A DNA stretch of 35,130 bases from CAIOSQ01 sp964434345 (GTDB taxonomy: Bacteria; Pseudomonadota; Alphaproteobacteria; CACIAM-22H2), in assembly GCA_964434345.1 (NCBI GenBank), contig CAYSUY010000016.1, forward strand, positions 1 through 35,130, written 5' to 3'. The notes below the pieces were generated by a model that saw only the letters and a program-made list of their open reading frames with translations, had not been told where the DNA came from and searched no databases. The position numbers and the translations under genes were made by a program. Numbering within the stretch: the first letter of the stretch is position 1; each line of letters starts with the position of its first letter. This document shows positions 16,716 to 25,326 of this stretch, in pieces.

Positions 16716-18269
16716 ATGAAGACAAAGACGCTACGCATGGTCGCCGCAGCCGCGGCGATGTTCATCGCCCCGGCGCTCGCCTCGGCGCAGGGCCGCTACG
16801 TCCATGCCAACAACTCGCCCTTCGACAATCTCGACCCGCATGCGGTGTTCGATGTCGGCCGCGCCGCGTCCCGCATCAACATGTATGACGGCCTCTATCG
16901 CTGGGTCGACAATCCGCCGAAGATGATTCCGTGGCTGGCCGAGAGCCACACGATCTCGCCGGATGGCCTGACCTACACGTTCAAGCTGCGCCGCGGCGTC
17001 AAGTTCCACGACGGCTCGGAGATGACCTCCGCAGACGTCGTCTACACGATGGAACGCATGCTTGCGATGAAGAAGGGACCCGCGGGGCTCTTCCTCGGCT
17101 CCATCGCGCCGGGCACGACACAGGCCCCGGATCCCTACACCGTCGTGTTCACGCTCAAGGAACCGTCGGCGATCTTCCTGTCGACGGTGCCGGAGATTCA
17201 GGTCGTCAATTCGAAGCTGGTCCAGCGCAACGTCAAGGATGGCGACCACGGCGAGGGCTGGCTCAGCCGCAACGATGCGGGGACCGGATCCTTCGCGCTG
17301 CGCCGCCACGATCCGGCCGTCGGCTTCATCGCGACCCGTTTCAAGGATCACTTCTACGGCTGGGAGCCCGGCAAGAAGTGGTTCGACGAGATCGAGTTCC
17401 GCTCGGTGCTGGACGTCAACACGCGCGTCCTCGGCATGATCAAGGGCGACTATCAGGGGACTGACGGCTACCTGCCCTACGACCAGATCGAGCGCCTGCG
17501 CAAGGAGCCGAACATCCAGATCCTCGAAGACGAATCGATGCGCGTCTTCTACTTCGCCTTCAACATGTCGCGGCCGCCCTTCGACAACGTCCACTTCCGG
17601 CGCGCGCTCAACCACGCCTTCGACTACAACGGCTTCATCAACGACATCCTGAAGGGCTCGGTCGCCCGCAACCCCAGCCCCAACCCGAACAACCTCTGGG
17701 GCACGCCGAAGGACATCAAGGGCTACGAGTTCGACCTCGACAAGGCGAAGGCGGAGCTGGCCAAGGCCAACATCCAGCTCCGGCCGATCACCATCAACCC
17801 GCTCGCCGGATTCCCGGAGACCGAGCAGGCGTCGGTCCTGTTCGCCAACGCGCTGCGGAAGATCGGCATCGAGGCGAAGGTCGAAGCCTCGCCCTGGAAC
17901 ATCGTGTCCGACCGCTTCCGCAGCAAGGACACGATGCACGACATGGTCCCGCTCTGGAAGAGCACCTACTACGCCGACCCGAACAACTGGGTGGGCGAGC
18001 TCTTCACGACCCGGCACCACGGCGGCCGCAGCACGACCTGGTACAGCAATCCCGAGCTTGACCGGATCACCGACGAAGCCCTGCGGATCACCAATCAGGA
18101 CGAGCGCGCCAAGCTTTACGACAAGGCGATCCGCCACATCGTCGACGAGGCCGTCGGCATCTTCGTCTACAACACGAAGTGGTTCGGCCCGTATTCTTCG
18201 CGGATCGGCGGCATCCGCTTCTCCCCGATCGGCAGCGGTCAGGAGATGCGCTGGGCCTATTTCAAGTAA
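16716..18269 (+). CDS. ABC transporter substrate-binding protein, family 5 (peptide/nickel type)
   Basis: A 517-residue periplasmic SBP_bac_5 protein. A Sec signal peptide covers about residues 1-24 (basic MKTKTLRM, hydrophobic core, ALASAQ). Family landmarks are NLDPHAVFD, KLRRGVKFHDGSEMTSADVVYTM (read as RRGVKFHDGS then TSADVVYT), RRALNHAFDYN and LDKAKAELAKA. An AGGGAGA Shine-Dalgarno precedes the ATG at good spacing. It is the first ABC gene of a complete importer set and follows the SDR by 35 bases. Such proteins bind oligopeptides but also opines, glutathione, sugars and other amides; given the HyuAB neighbours, a modified amide or peptide is the likely ligand, by inference. Confidence 0.94.
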   Translation: MKTKTLRMVAAAAAMFIAPALASAQGRYVHANNSPFDNLDPHAVFDVGRAASRINMYDGLYRWVDNPPKMIPWLAESHTISPDGLTYTFKLRRGVKFHDGSEMTSADVVYTMERMLAMKKGPAGLFLGSIAPGTTQAPDPYTVVFTLKEPSAIFLSTVPEIQVVNSKLVQRNVKDGDHGEGWLSRNDAGTGSFALRRHDPAVGFIATRFKDHFYGWEPGKKWFDEIEFRSVLDVNTRVLGMIKGDYQGTDGYLPYDQIERLRKEPNIQILEDESMRVFYFAFNMSRPPFDNVHFRRALNHAFDYNGFINDILKGSVARNPSPNPNNLWGTPKDIKGYEFDLDKAKAELAKANIQLRPITINPLAGFPETEQASVLFANALRKIGIEAKVEASPWNIVSDRFRSKDTMHDMVPLWKSTYYADPNNWVGELFTTRHHGGRSTTWYSNPELDRITDEALRITNQDERAKLYDKAIRHIVDEAVGIFVYNTKWFGPYSSRIGGIRFSPIGSGQEMRWAYFK

Positions 18270-18276
18270 AGGAGCC

Positions 18277-18317
18277 GTGTCCCCTCCCTTGCCGCGCGAC
18301 GGCGAGGGAGGGGATAC
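18277..18317 (+). repeat. Strong intergenic stem-loop between binding-protein and permease genes
   Basis: Left arm 18277-18293 (GTGTCCCCTCCCTTGCC) pairs with right arm 18301-18317 (GGCGAGGGAGGGGATAC) over 17 positions with two G-U pairs, closing a 7-base loop. It lies 7 bases after the binding-protein stop and 9 bases before the permease ATG. There is no trailing T-run, so it is not a standard terminator. Its C-rich/G-rich arms resemble REP-like palindromic units of alphaproteobacteria. Similar elements between malE and malF-type genes protect upstream mRNA, letting the binding protein be made in excess. Confidence 0.7.
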
Positions 18318-18326
18318 TCGACCGCC

Positions 18327-19334
18327 ATGAAGCGCCTCGCGATCATCTTCTCCCGCCTGATCTGGCTCGTGCCGACGCTGCTCGGGCTGATCGCGCTCGT
18401 CTTCACGATCTCGCACGTCATACCCGCCGACCCCGTCCGCGTCATCGCGGGCGAACAGGCGACCGCCGAGCAGATCGCCGCGCTGCGAACGAAGCTCGGC
18501 TTCGATCGTCCCCTCTGGGAACAATTCCTCGCCTATATCGGCAAGGTCGCGCAGGGCGATCTCGGCATGAGCCTGTTCAGCCAGCGCCCCATCGCCGAGG
18601 ATCTGATGGCGCGTCTGCCCGCGACGCTGGAACTCGGCATCGCCGCGGTCTTCCTCGCGGTCTTCGTCGGCGTTCCCCTCGGCGTCGTGAGCGCCTTGTT
18701 CCGCAATTCGCCGCTCGACCATGCGGTGCGCGTGGTCTCTGTCTCCGGCCTCGCGATCGCGAGCTTCTGGCTCGCCATGGAACTGCAGCTGCTGTTCTCG
18801 ATGAAGCTCGCCTGGACGCCGCTCTCCGGCCGGATCGACGGCTTCCCGCCCGAGCCGCGCTCCGGTTTCATGACCATCGACGCAATCGCCGATCGCGACT
18901 GGGAGGCGCTGTTCAGCGCCCTGCGCCACCTTGCCCTCCCGACCCTGACGCTGGCGCTTCCGGCGGCGGCGCAGCTCGTGCGCCTCACCCGTGCCGGCGT
19001 GCTCGAGGTGATCAACTCGAACCACGTGCTCTATCAACGCGCGATGGGCTATCCCGAACGCGTGATCGTGTGGAAATACGTCCTGCGCGCCGCGATGACC
19101 GCCACCGTGACCCAGATCGGCCTGATCTTCGGCGTATATGTGCTGGCTGGCGCGATCGTGGTCGAGACCGTGTTCGACTGGCCGGGGATCGGCCTGTTCG
19201 CCGTCAATTCGATCCTGCGCTCCGACTATAACGGCATCGTCGGGTTCACGATCTGGGCCGGCCTGATCTTCATCCTCGTCAACCTGATCGTCGACCTCGT
19301 CCACAGCTTTGTCGACCCGCGGATCGTCCGATGA
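18327..19334 (+). CDS. ABC transporter permease, DppB/OppB type
   Basis: A 335-residue inner-membrane permease with about six transmembrane segments. It begins with the DppB-type N-terminus RLIWLVPTLLGLIALVFTISHVIP, followed by the periplasmic ERQAT-like region with KLGFDRPLWEQFLAYIGK. The coupling EAA-like region lies near YQRAMGYPERVIVWKYVLRAA, and the C-terminus has VETVFDWPGIGLFAVNSILRSDY and DPRI, all typical. It starts nine bases after the intergenic hairpin, and its stop overlaps the next permease ATG by four bases. It would pair with that DppC-type protein to form the channel of the importer. Confidence 0.94.
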   Translation: MKRLAIIFSRLIWLVPTLLGLIALVFTISHVIPADPVRVIAGEQATAEQIAALRTKLGFDRPLWEQFLAYIGKVAQGDLGMSLFSQRPIAEDLMARLPATLELGIAAVFLAVFVGVPLGVVSALFRNSPLDHAVRVVSVSGLAIASFWLAMELQLLFSMKLAWTPLSGRIDGFPPEPRSGFMTIDAIADRDWEALFSALRHLALPTLTLALPAAAQLVRLTRAGVLEVINSNHVLYQRAMGYPERVIVWKYVLRAAMTATVTQIGLIFGVYVLAGAIVVETVFDWPGIGLFAVNSILRSDYNGIVGFTIWAGLIFILVNLIVDLVHSFVDPRIVR

Positions 19335-20197
19335 CCAAGCCGCGCTTCGCCGTCATCCGCAGATTCCTCCGCGATCGCGCGTCCTTCCTCGGCGCGGCGA
19401 TCGTGCTCGGACTCGTGTTCTGCGCGATCTTCGCGCCGGTCCTGGCCCCGCATCCCAACGACATCTACGATTTCCACACGGCCAACCGGCTCAAGCCGCC
19501 GAGCTGGGACAACCCGTTCGGGACCGATCGCATGGGCAGCGACCTGCTCTCGCGCATGCTGTTCGGCGCCCGCACCACCCTGACGATCTGCGTCATCGCG
19601 GTCGGCGTCGCGTGTCTCATCGGCATTCCGATCGGGCTGGTCGCCGGCTATTACCGCGGCTGGGTGTCGGAGATGCTGATGCGGATCGCCGAAATCTTCC
19701 TCTCGGTCCCGCAGATCGTCCTCGCCATCGCGATCTCCCAGACGCTCGGCCCGTCGATCGAGAACGTCGTGCTTTCCCTCGCCGCCTCGTTCTGGCCCTT
19801 CTGGGCGCGCCTCGCCTATGCGGAGACGCGGTCGGTCAAGAACGAGGTCTTCGTCGAGTCCGCGATCGCGCTGGGCTGTTCGGCACCACGCGTGATGCTG
19901 CTGCATATCCTGCCGAACATCGCCTCGCCGCTCATCGTCCGCACGTCGATCGGCATGGGCGTGACGATCCTCAACGCCGCCGTGCTCGGGTTCCTCGGAC
20001 TTGGTGCGCCGCCGACGACGCCGGAATGGGGGCGCATGATCAACGAGGCGCGCGAATTCCTGCCCGACGCCTGGTGGTACGTGACCTGTCCCGGGCTCGC
20101 GATCTTCTTCGTCGTGATGGGGTTCAACCTGCTCGGCGACGGATTGCGCGACATCCTCGATCCGCGGATCCGCCGCGGCGGAGCACGCCGTGGCTGA
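19331..20197 (+). CDS. ABC transporter permease, DppC/OppC type
   Basis: A 288-residue permease with a short cytoplasmic N-terminus (RRFLRDRASFLGAAIVLGL), the characteristic NPFGTDRMGSDLLSRMLFGARTTL after TM1 (FGTDRMGSDLLSR visible), the EAA-like segment ESAIALGCSAPRVMLLHILPN, and the ending GFNLLGDGLRDILDPRIR. Length is normal. Its ATG overlaps the previous stop (ATGA), and the downstream ATPase GTG overlaps its 3' end by eight bases, indicating tight translational coupling. It forms a heterodimeric channel with the preceding permease. Confidence 0.94.
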   Translation: MTKPRFAVIRRFLRDRASFLGAAIVLGLVFCAIFAPVLAPHPNDIYDFHTANRLKPPSWDNPFGTDRMGSDLLSRMLFGARTTLTICVIAVGVACLIGIPIGLVAGYYRGWVSEMLMRIAEIFLSVPQIVLAIAISQTLGPSIENVVLSLAASFWPFWARLAYAETRSVKNEVFVESAIALGCSAPRVMLLHILPNIASPLIVRTSIGMGVTILNAAVLGFLGLGAPPTTPEWGRMINEAREFLPDAWWYVTCPGLAIFFVVMGFNLLGDGLRDILDPRIRRGGARRG

Positions 20198-21170
20198 TCC
20201 CCTCCTGTCGGTCCGCGACCTCTCGCTCAGCTACCGCGTCGAAGCCGGGCTCGCGCGGGTGCTCGACGGCGTGAGCCTCTCGATCGGCGCCGGCGAGATC
20301 GTGGGTCTCGTCGGGGAATCCGGCTGCGGAAAATCGACGCTGGGACGCGCGGTGCTCGGCGCCCTGCCGCGCGGCGGCGTGGAGATCCATGGCGGCGCGA
20401 TCGCCTTCCGCGGCCGCGATCTCCTCGCCATGCAGGAGGCCATCGCCGTGCGCGAGATCCGCGGCAAGGCGATCACGCTGATCCCGCAGGATCCCTTCAC
20501 GTCCTTCAATCCGCTTTTCACAATCGGGACCCAGATCCGCGACCTCGCCCGGTTCAAGCGCCCCGATCTGGCCAAGGACCGCCGCGAGGCGCGCATCCTC
20601 GAATTGCTCGACGCCGTGCAACTGCCGCAGCCGAAACAGATCCTCGACAAGTATCCGCATGAGGTCTCCGGCGGGCAGCGTCAGCGCCTGATGATCGCGA
20701 TGGCTCTGCTGCCCGATCCCGCCCTGATCGTCGCGGACGAGCCGACGACGGCGCTCGACGTGACGATCCAGGCCCAGATCCTCGGATTGCTGCGCCGTCT
20801 GGCGAATGAACATGGCTGCGCCGTCCTGTTCACGACCCACGACCTCGGCGCGGCCTACGAGATCTGCGATTCGATCACGGTGATGTACGCGGGCCAGAAC
20901 GCCGAGGCGGCCCCGGTCGCCGATTTCTTCGAGCGGCCCCGCCACCCCTATACGCGTGCCCTGCTCGACAGTCTGCTGGACGGCAGCGGCGCGCTGCGCG
21001 GCATTCCGGGCGAGGTGCCCAGCCTGGTGACGCCGCCGACGGGATGCCGATTCGCGCCGCGCTGCGGACGCGCGATCGCGGCCTGCGCGGAACGACGCCC
21101 TGCCTTCACCGACGCAGGACAGGGCCATCTTCTCGCCTGCCACAACCCGGGAGACCCGAACCGTGGCTGA
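20190..21170 (+). CDS. ABC transporter ATP-binding protein, DppD/OppD type
   Basis: A 326-residue ATPase. Walker A GESGCGKST spans residues 42-50, the ABC signature SGGQRQR starts at Ser160, and Walker B IVADEPTTALD has Asp183 and the catalytic Glu184, with a switch histidine in FTTHDLG. The C-terminal oligopeptide-transporter extension includes RHPYTRALLDSL and the cysteine-containing CRFAPRCGRAIAAC, which in relatives can hold an Fe-S cluster. The GTG start (MADPLLSVRDLS) overlaps the preceding permease by eight bases; no ATG with a better N-terminus exists. It powers the importer with the next gene. Confidence 0.94.
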   Translation: MADPLLSVRDLSLSYRVEAGLARVLDGVSLSIGAGEIVGLVGESGCGKSTLGRAVLGALPRGGVEIHGGAIAFRGRDLLAMQEAIAVREIRGKAITLIPQDPFTSFNPLFTIGTQIRDLARFKRPDLAKDRREARILELLDAVQLPQPKQILDKYPHEVSGGQRQRLMIAMALLPDPALIVADEPTTALDVTIQAQILGLLRRLANEHGCAVLFTTHDLGAAYEICDSITVMYAGQNAEAAPVADFFERPRHPYTRALLDSLLDGSGALRGIPGEVPSLVTPPTGCRFAPRCGRAIAACAERRPAFTDAGQGHLLACHNPGDPNRG

Positions 21171-22134
21171 GCCCGAACCGCCGATCCTCGAGATCCGCGA
21201 TCTCAGCAAGGAGTTTCCCGTCCTGGGCGCCTTCGGTCGCGTGAAGGCACGCCTGAAGGCGGTCGATGGCGTGAGCTTCGCGCTCCCACGCGGGGAGGTC
21301 CTCGGCCTCGTCGGCGAATCGGGATGCGGGAAGTCCACGCTCGGCAAGACGATCATGGGCATCCACGAGCCAAGCGCCGGCGAGGTGCTTTTCCAGGGCC
21401 GCAGGATCGCCGGCGGCGGTGTCCAGCGCGACAACGCGATGCGCGCGCGGGTCCAGTACGCGTATCAGGACCCTGGCGCGTCGCTCGATCCGCGCTGGAA
21501 ACTGCGCGACTCCCTTCACGAACCGCTGGTCGTCCATACCGACTGGTCGCGCGAAAAGCGCGACGCGCATGTGCGCGAGATCGTCCGCCTCGTCGGATTG
21601 CCGGAGACGCATCTCGACCTCTATCCGCACGAGATCTCGGGCGGCCAGCAGCGCCGCGTCGGCCTCGCCCGCATCCTGACGCTGCGCCCGGAAGTGGTCG
21701 TCCTCGACGAACCGACCTCCGGCCTCGACGTTTCGGTACAGGCCACCGTGCTGACGCTGTTCCGCGACCTGCAGCGCCAGTTCGGTCTCACCTACATCCT
21801 GGTGAGCCATGACCTGGCGGTGGTCCAGACGATGTGCGACCGCGTCGCGGTGATGTATCTCGGCCGCATCGTCGAAATCGGCGCGACCGCGGAGATCTTC
21901 GCGCGCCCGCAGCATCCCTACACCCGCTCGCTCCTCGCCGCGACGCCGCGCATCGGCGGCCCCCGCATCGCGCGCGACTTCGCCCTCGGCGGCGAACCGC
22001 CGGATCCGGCGAATCTGCCCTCCGGATGCCGTTTCCGTACGCGCTGCCCGAAGGCGCAGCCCGGCTGCGCGGCGGCGGAGCCGACGCTCGCCGCGGCGGG
22101 CGGCACACGCGCCGCCTGCTTCCACCCAGGCTGA
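21163..22134 (+). CDS. ABC transporter ATP-binding protein, DppF/OppF type
   Basis: A 323-residue ATPase, the second nucleotide-binding subunit. Walker A GESGCGKST is at residues 51-59, the signature SGGQQRR starts at Ser159, and Walker B VVLDEPTSGLD has Asp182 and Glu183, followed by VSHDLAVV. The insertion after the first strand (PVLGAFGRVKARLKAVDGVSF) is typical of DppF/OppF rather than DppD. The tail has GCRFRTRCPKAQPGC, again an oligopeptide-transporter C-terminal motif. It starts with GTG and overlaps the previous gene by eight bases. It is the last gene of the plus-strand operon; its stop lies two bases from the stop of the convergent amidohydrolase. Confidence 0.94.
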   Translation: MAEPEPPILEIRDLSKEFPVLGAFGRVKARLKAVDGVSFALPRGEVLGLVGESGCGKSTLGKTIMGIHEPSAGEVLFQGRRIAGGGVQRDNAMRARVQYAYQDPGASLDPRWKLRDSLHEPLVVHTDWSREKRDAHVREIVRLVGLPETHLDLYPHEISGGQQRRVGLARILTLRPEVVVLDEPTSGLDVSVQATVLTLFRDLQRQFGLTYILVSHDLAVVQTMCDRVAVMYLGRIVEIGATAEIFARPQHPYTRSLLAATPRIGGPRIARDFALGGEPPDPANLPSGCRFRTRCPKAQPGCAAAEPTLAAAGGTRAACFHPG

Positions 22135-22136
22135 GA

Positions 22137-22988
22137 TCAGTCGAAGCGGTAGAGCGCCCGCGGCGTATCGACGAGCGCGCGGCGCGCGCGCTCGGGGCCG
22201 GCCCACTCGACGAAGCGATCGAAGAGGACCGATACGTCGGGCTTCCGTGCCTCGGTGGGATGCGGCCAGTCGCTCCCCCAGAGCATCCGCTCGGGCGCGA
22301 GATCCAGGAAGGCACGGGTCAAGACGCCGACATCCACATAGTCCGGGCCGCCCGTGCGCGTGAAATGATAGCCCGCGCTGAGTTTCACCCAGCATCGCCC
22401 GCGCGCCACGAGACCGGCGATGACACCGAATGCCGGATGGTTCGTCCCCTCGGGATGCGGAATCCGGCCGAAATGATCGAAGACCAGATCGACGTCCAGG
22501 GCGGCGAGCCGCTCCGCCGCGGCCACGATCAGGTCGGCATCGAGATGGAGTTGCAGGTGCCAGCCTTGACCCGCAGCGCGTGCGGCGAGCGTCTCGAGTC
22601 GCGCCAGGGTCGGACGCGTGGCGCCGACGGCTTGCAGCCGGATGCCTACCGTGCCGGCCTCGCCAAGCGCCCGCAGCGCGGCGTCGCTCTCCGTACCGGA
22701 GATCACCGCGACCGCGCGCGCCGCCCCCAGCCGTCGCACGGCGTCGAGCGTGCAGCCATTGTCGACACCGTAGACAGAGGGCTGGACGACGACGCTCGCC
22801 GTGAAACCGAGCCGCTCGCGAAACGCACGATAATCATCGGCCGTCGCGTCGCCAGGCCTGTACGCAGCGTCCGGCGCGAGTGCGAAGCGCGCGTCGTAGA
22901 CGTGATGGTGGCAATCCACCGCACCGGCCGGCGCGCGATGCGCGGGCACGCCGACCTGGGGCAGCCAGGGCTCCGACACCGTGCTCAT
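22137..22988 (-). CDS. Amidohydrolase family protein (amidohydrolase 2, lactonase/decarboxylase-like)
   Basis: A 283-residue TIM-barrel hydrolase of the cog3618 type, which includes 2-pyrone-4,6-dicarboxylate lactonase and sugar lactonases. DCHHHVYD gives the HxH motif (His27, His29), QLHL carries His148, FDHFGRIP has Asp171-His172, and WGSDWPHP contributes Asp240, a likely catalytic acid/base. Many members act on lactones, with or without metal. Its ATG overlaps the stop of the dimethylformamidase-like gene by four bases, so the two are coupled and probably act in sequence. It ends two bases from the convergent ABC operon. The substrate is unknown. Confidence 0.92.
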   Translation of the reverse strand: MSTVSEPWLPQVGVPAHRAPAGAVDCHHHVYDARFALAPDAAYRPGDATADDYRAFRERLGFTASVVVQPSVYGVDNGCTLDAVRRLGAARAVAVISGTESDAALRALGEAGTVGIRLQAVGATRPTLARLETLAARAAGQGWHLQLHLDADLIVAAAERLAALDVDLVFDHFGRIPHPEGTNHPAFGVIAGLVARGRCWVKLSAGYHFTRTGGPDYVDVGVLTRAFLDLAPERMLWGSDWPHPTEARKPDVSVLFDRFVEWAGPERARRALVDTPRALYRFD

Positions 22989-25225
22989 GGCGCGAACGGT
23001 GTCGGATCGACGAAGCGCCTGACCACGTTCGTCATCATGCGCGTGAGCAGATTGTCGTAGTCGTCGATCGGCAATGCGCCGACGAAATTCATCGAGCCGA
23101 CGGAGAACACCGCGCCCCCGGCGGGGGTCTCGAAGAAGACCATGTCGGAGCGGATGATTTCCTCGAGCCGACCCGGCCAGAGATGGCCGAGCCGGTCCTC
23201 GTTGACCGGCTTGTATTGCGGGTGGTCGACGATCGCGGAGGCGACGATGAGTGCATGACGCGGCGAGCCGTGCCGCGGGTCCCAGCGATCGAGTTCATGA
23301 CCGGCGGCACCGCCACCCATGTAGCCACGCTCGCCCAGCGTCACGCCGGCGCGCAACTCGTTCTCGAGACCGGCACGCAGGAAATCGAGCCGCGGATCGG
23401 CGATCGCCGCGCCGACGGTATAGGGAAAGCCGAGATAGACACCCTGGCTGGAGAAGCCGTTGCCGACGAGTTTGTGCGCGGGGCGCCCGATCCGCCGCCA
23501 CAACCCGCCATAGCTGCCGTCGAAGGCGTGGTAGCTCTCGCCGACATCGGTCGCCCAGAGACGGATACCGCCTTCCGCCCGCCGCACCTCCAGCGCATAG
23601 GGAGCCTGCGGGTGGAAGACGGTCTTCCAGTAGAAGCCGTTGCCGCCGAGATACATGAGCCGCCCGCCGCGCGCGACGAAGGCGTCCAGGCCATCGAGCA
23701 TCTCCGTCGTGTGATACTCGGGATGCTGGCAGGTGATGACCAGCGAATAGGGTTCGAGCAGAGAGACGCCCTCGGCATGCAGGTCGTGATCGGTGATCAC
23801 GTCATGCGGGATGCCTTTGCGCGTCAGCCAGTCGACGATGTAGCTGTCGACATTGATCCAGTAGCAGCCGGATCCGTACTCCGCCGGATCCATCATCTCG
23901 AAATGCTTCACCCGCTTGTCGATCATCGGGCGAAACATGCTGGCCATCGCGACGCCGCTGCCGTCGCTATGGAAGTTGTAGGGCGACAGGCCGAGTTCCA
24001 GGTTTTCATCCGGTGTATGCTGGATGGCGCCCCACGCCTCCGCGCGGGCACGGTTGTTGCGTCCCCAGCCCGGCCGCACGTAGTTGCCGTAGACGTGATA
24101 ACTGACCGTGGGCAGCAGGATCGCGACCTTGGCCTTCTCCGCGCCCTGGGCCGGACGCACGACGAAGGGCACGTTGTCGATCCCATTCGCGCTTTCGAGA
24201 TGCACGGCGTAGATCCCGGACGGCCAGTCCGTGGGAATCTCGATCGCCAGCGACGGCGTCCAGCCGACATCGCCGATGTCGTCGTCATGGAAATGGATCG
24301 CCCCCCATTCCTCGGGCGCATGGGTCCAGCGATGCTCGCGACCCGACCAGTTCGAACCGGTCATCGCACGCATCGGCAGGTTCTCGAGACGGCCGTTGAA
24401 CCCATGCGGACCGACATCCGCGACGTCGAGGGTCGGAATGCCGATCGAGAAATCCCAGCAGGCGATCAGGCCGGCGGTCCCGGCGCGCGGCACGGCGCCG
24501 CGCTGGGCCAGAAGCGCCGCCGCACGATCGCCGCCGCTCCAGATCGTCGGACGCTCGATCTTGCCATTGTAGTGGCAGGACGGGGGATCCCCGGCCGCGC
24601 CGACCAGAGCGGCGATGCAGCCACGCCCGGACCCGAGCGCCGGACCTTCGCCGAAATCGCACGACGCGACCCCCGAATCATCGAACCCCGGATGGATCTC
24701 GCGCGGGGCCTGCCCGACCACGAGACGCCGCATGCGCGGATCGACCTCGAGCCAGATGTCGTACCAGGCGCGCTCGATCAGCGTCTTGCCGGTAGCGACA
24801 CGAATCCGCGCGCCGTCATCCGTCGTCGCGGTCGCGACCACGCCCTCGGCGTCGATCTCGAGGGTCAGCGACGAGCCGCGCGGGCCGTGCCAACTCGCCA
24901 CCACCTGCCGCCCACCGCCCGGCGTCGTCGGCCAGATGGTCGCGCAGAGCACCAATCCCTTCGTCGCGCCACCACCGAGATCGAGCAGGGGCAATCCGGC
25001 CCAGGACCCGAGATGCGTACGCTGCTCCTGGCCGGGATGGCGACCCGCGAGCGGATGATCCATCGCGATCTCGCGATAGCCGGGACCGCGCGGATTGGGA
25101 TCACCGCACAGGATGCGTGCGAACCGCGCCGTGAAGGTCGTGTCGCCGGCCGAACTCACCATCAGACGGATCGTCTCGCCCGGCTTCGCGCTCCAGCGAT
25201 CGACATACCCCAGCAACGGATGCAT
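22985..25225 (-). CDS. N,N-dimethylformamidase large (beta) subunit-like protein
   Basis: A 746-residue protein. An N-terminal Ig-like region starts GYVDRWSAKPGETIRLMVS, a concanavalin-like region follows (about 90-270), and the C-terminal DMFA2_C-like domain extends from about residue 330. Known dimethylformamidase is an iron enzyme whose large subunit supplies two tyrosines and a glutamate to the metal. Here HPEY (501-504, Glu503) and tyrosines in SYHVYGNY (376-382) and SPYNFH (Tyr416) are candidate ligands, by inference. GGGAGGAG precedes the ATG, strongly supporting the start at 25225; the frame is open further upstream without similarity. No small subunit gene is adjacent. Its true substrate is probably another small amide; it is coupled to the downstream amidohydrolase. 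Confidence 0.88.
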   Translation of the reverse strand: MHPLLGYVDRWSAKPGETIRLMVSSAGDTTFTARFARILCGDPNPRGPGYREIAMDHPLAGRHPGQEQRTHLGSWAGLPLLDLGGGATKGLVLCATIWPTTPGGGRQVVASWHGPRGSSLTLEIDAEGVVATATTDDGARIRVATGKTLIERAWYDIWLEVDPRMRRLVVGQAPREIHPGFDDSGVASCDFGEGPALGSGRGCIAALVGAAGDPPSCHYNGKIERPTIWSGGDRAAALLAQRGAVPRAGTAGLIACWDFSIGIPTLDVADVGPHGFNGRLENLPMRAMTGSNWSGREHRWTHAPEEWGAIHFHDDDIGDVGWTPSLAIEIPTDWPSGIYAVHLESANGIDNVPFVVRPAQGAEKAKVAILLPTVSYHVYGNYVRPGWGRNNRARAEAWGAIQHTPDENLELGLSPYNFHSDGSGVAMASMFRPMIDKRVKHFEMMDPAEYGSGCYWINVDSYIVDWLTRKGIPHDVITDHDLHAEGVSLLEPYSLVITCQHPEYHTTEMLDGLDAFVARGGRLMYLGGNGFYWKTVFHPQAPYALEVRRAEGGIRLWATDVGESYHAFDGSYGGLWRRIGRPAHKLVGNGFSSQGVYLGFPYTVGAAIADPRLDFLRAGLENELRAGVTLGERGYMGGGAAGHELDRWDPRHGSPRHALIVASAIVDHPQYKPVNEDRLGHLWPGRLEEIIRSDMVFFETPAGGAVFSVGSMNFVGALPIDDYDNLLTRMMTNVVRRFVDPTPFAP

Positions 25226-25326
25226 CTCCGCTCCTCCCTGCTCTGTCCCGGCGCGCGACCGGCGCGCGGCGCCTGGGGTCAGTCTGCCACGCGGAACGGC
25301 GCGGGAAAGCCTCCTTCGCGCGTGGC

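Noticed and set aside
16731..19304. Minus-strand open frame of 857 codons opposite the ABC binding-protein and permease genes
   Set aside because: Asp/Arg/Val-rich shadow from GC-biased third positions; no domain seen and strongly coding genes on the other strand.
25226..25326. GC-rich near-repeats (GGCGCGCG-type) between the dimethylformamidase-like and racemase-like genes
   Set aside because: Expected by composition; no clear symmetry or promoter elements.
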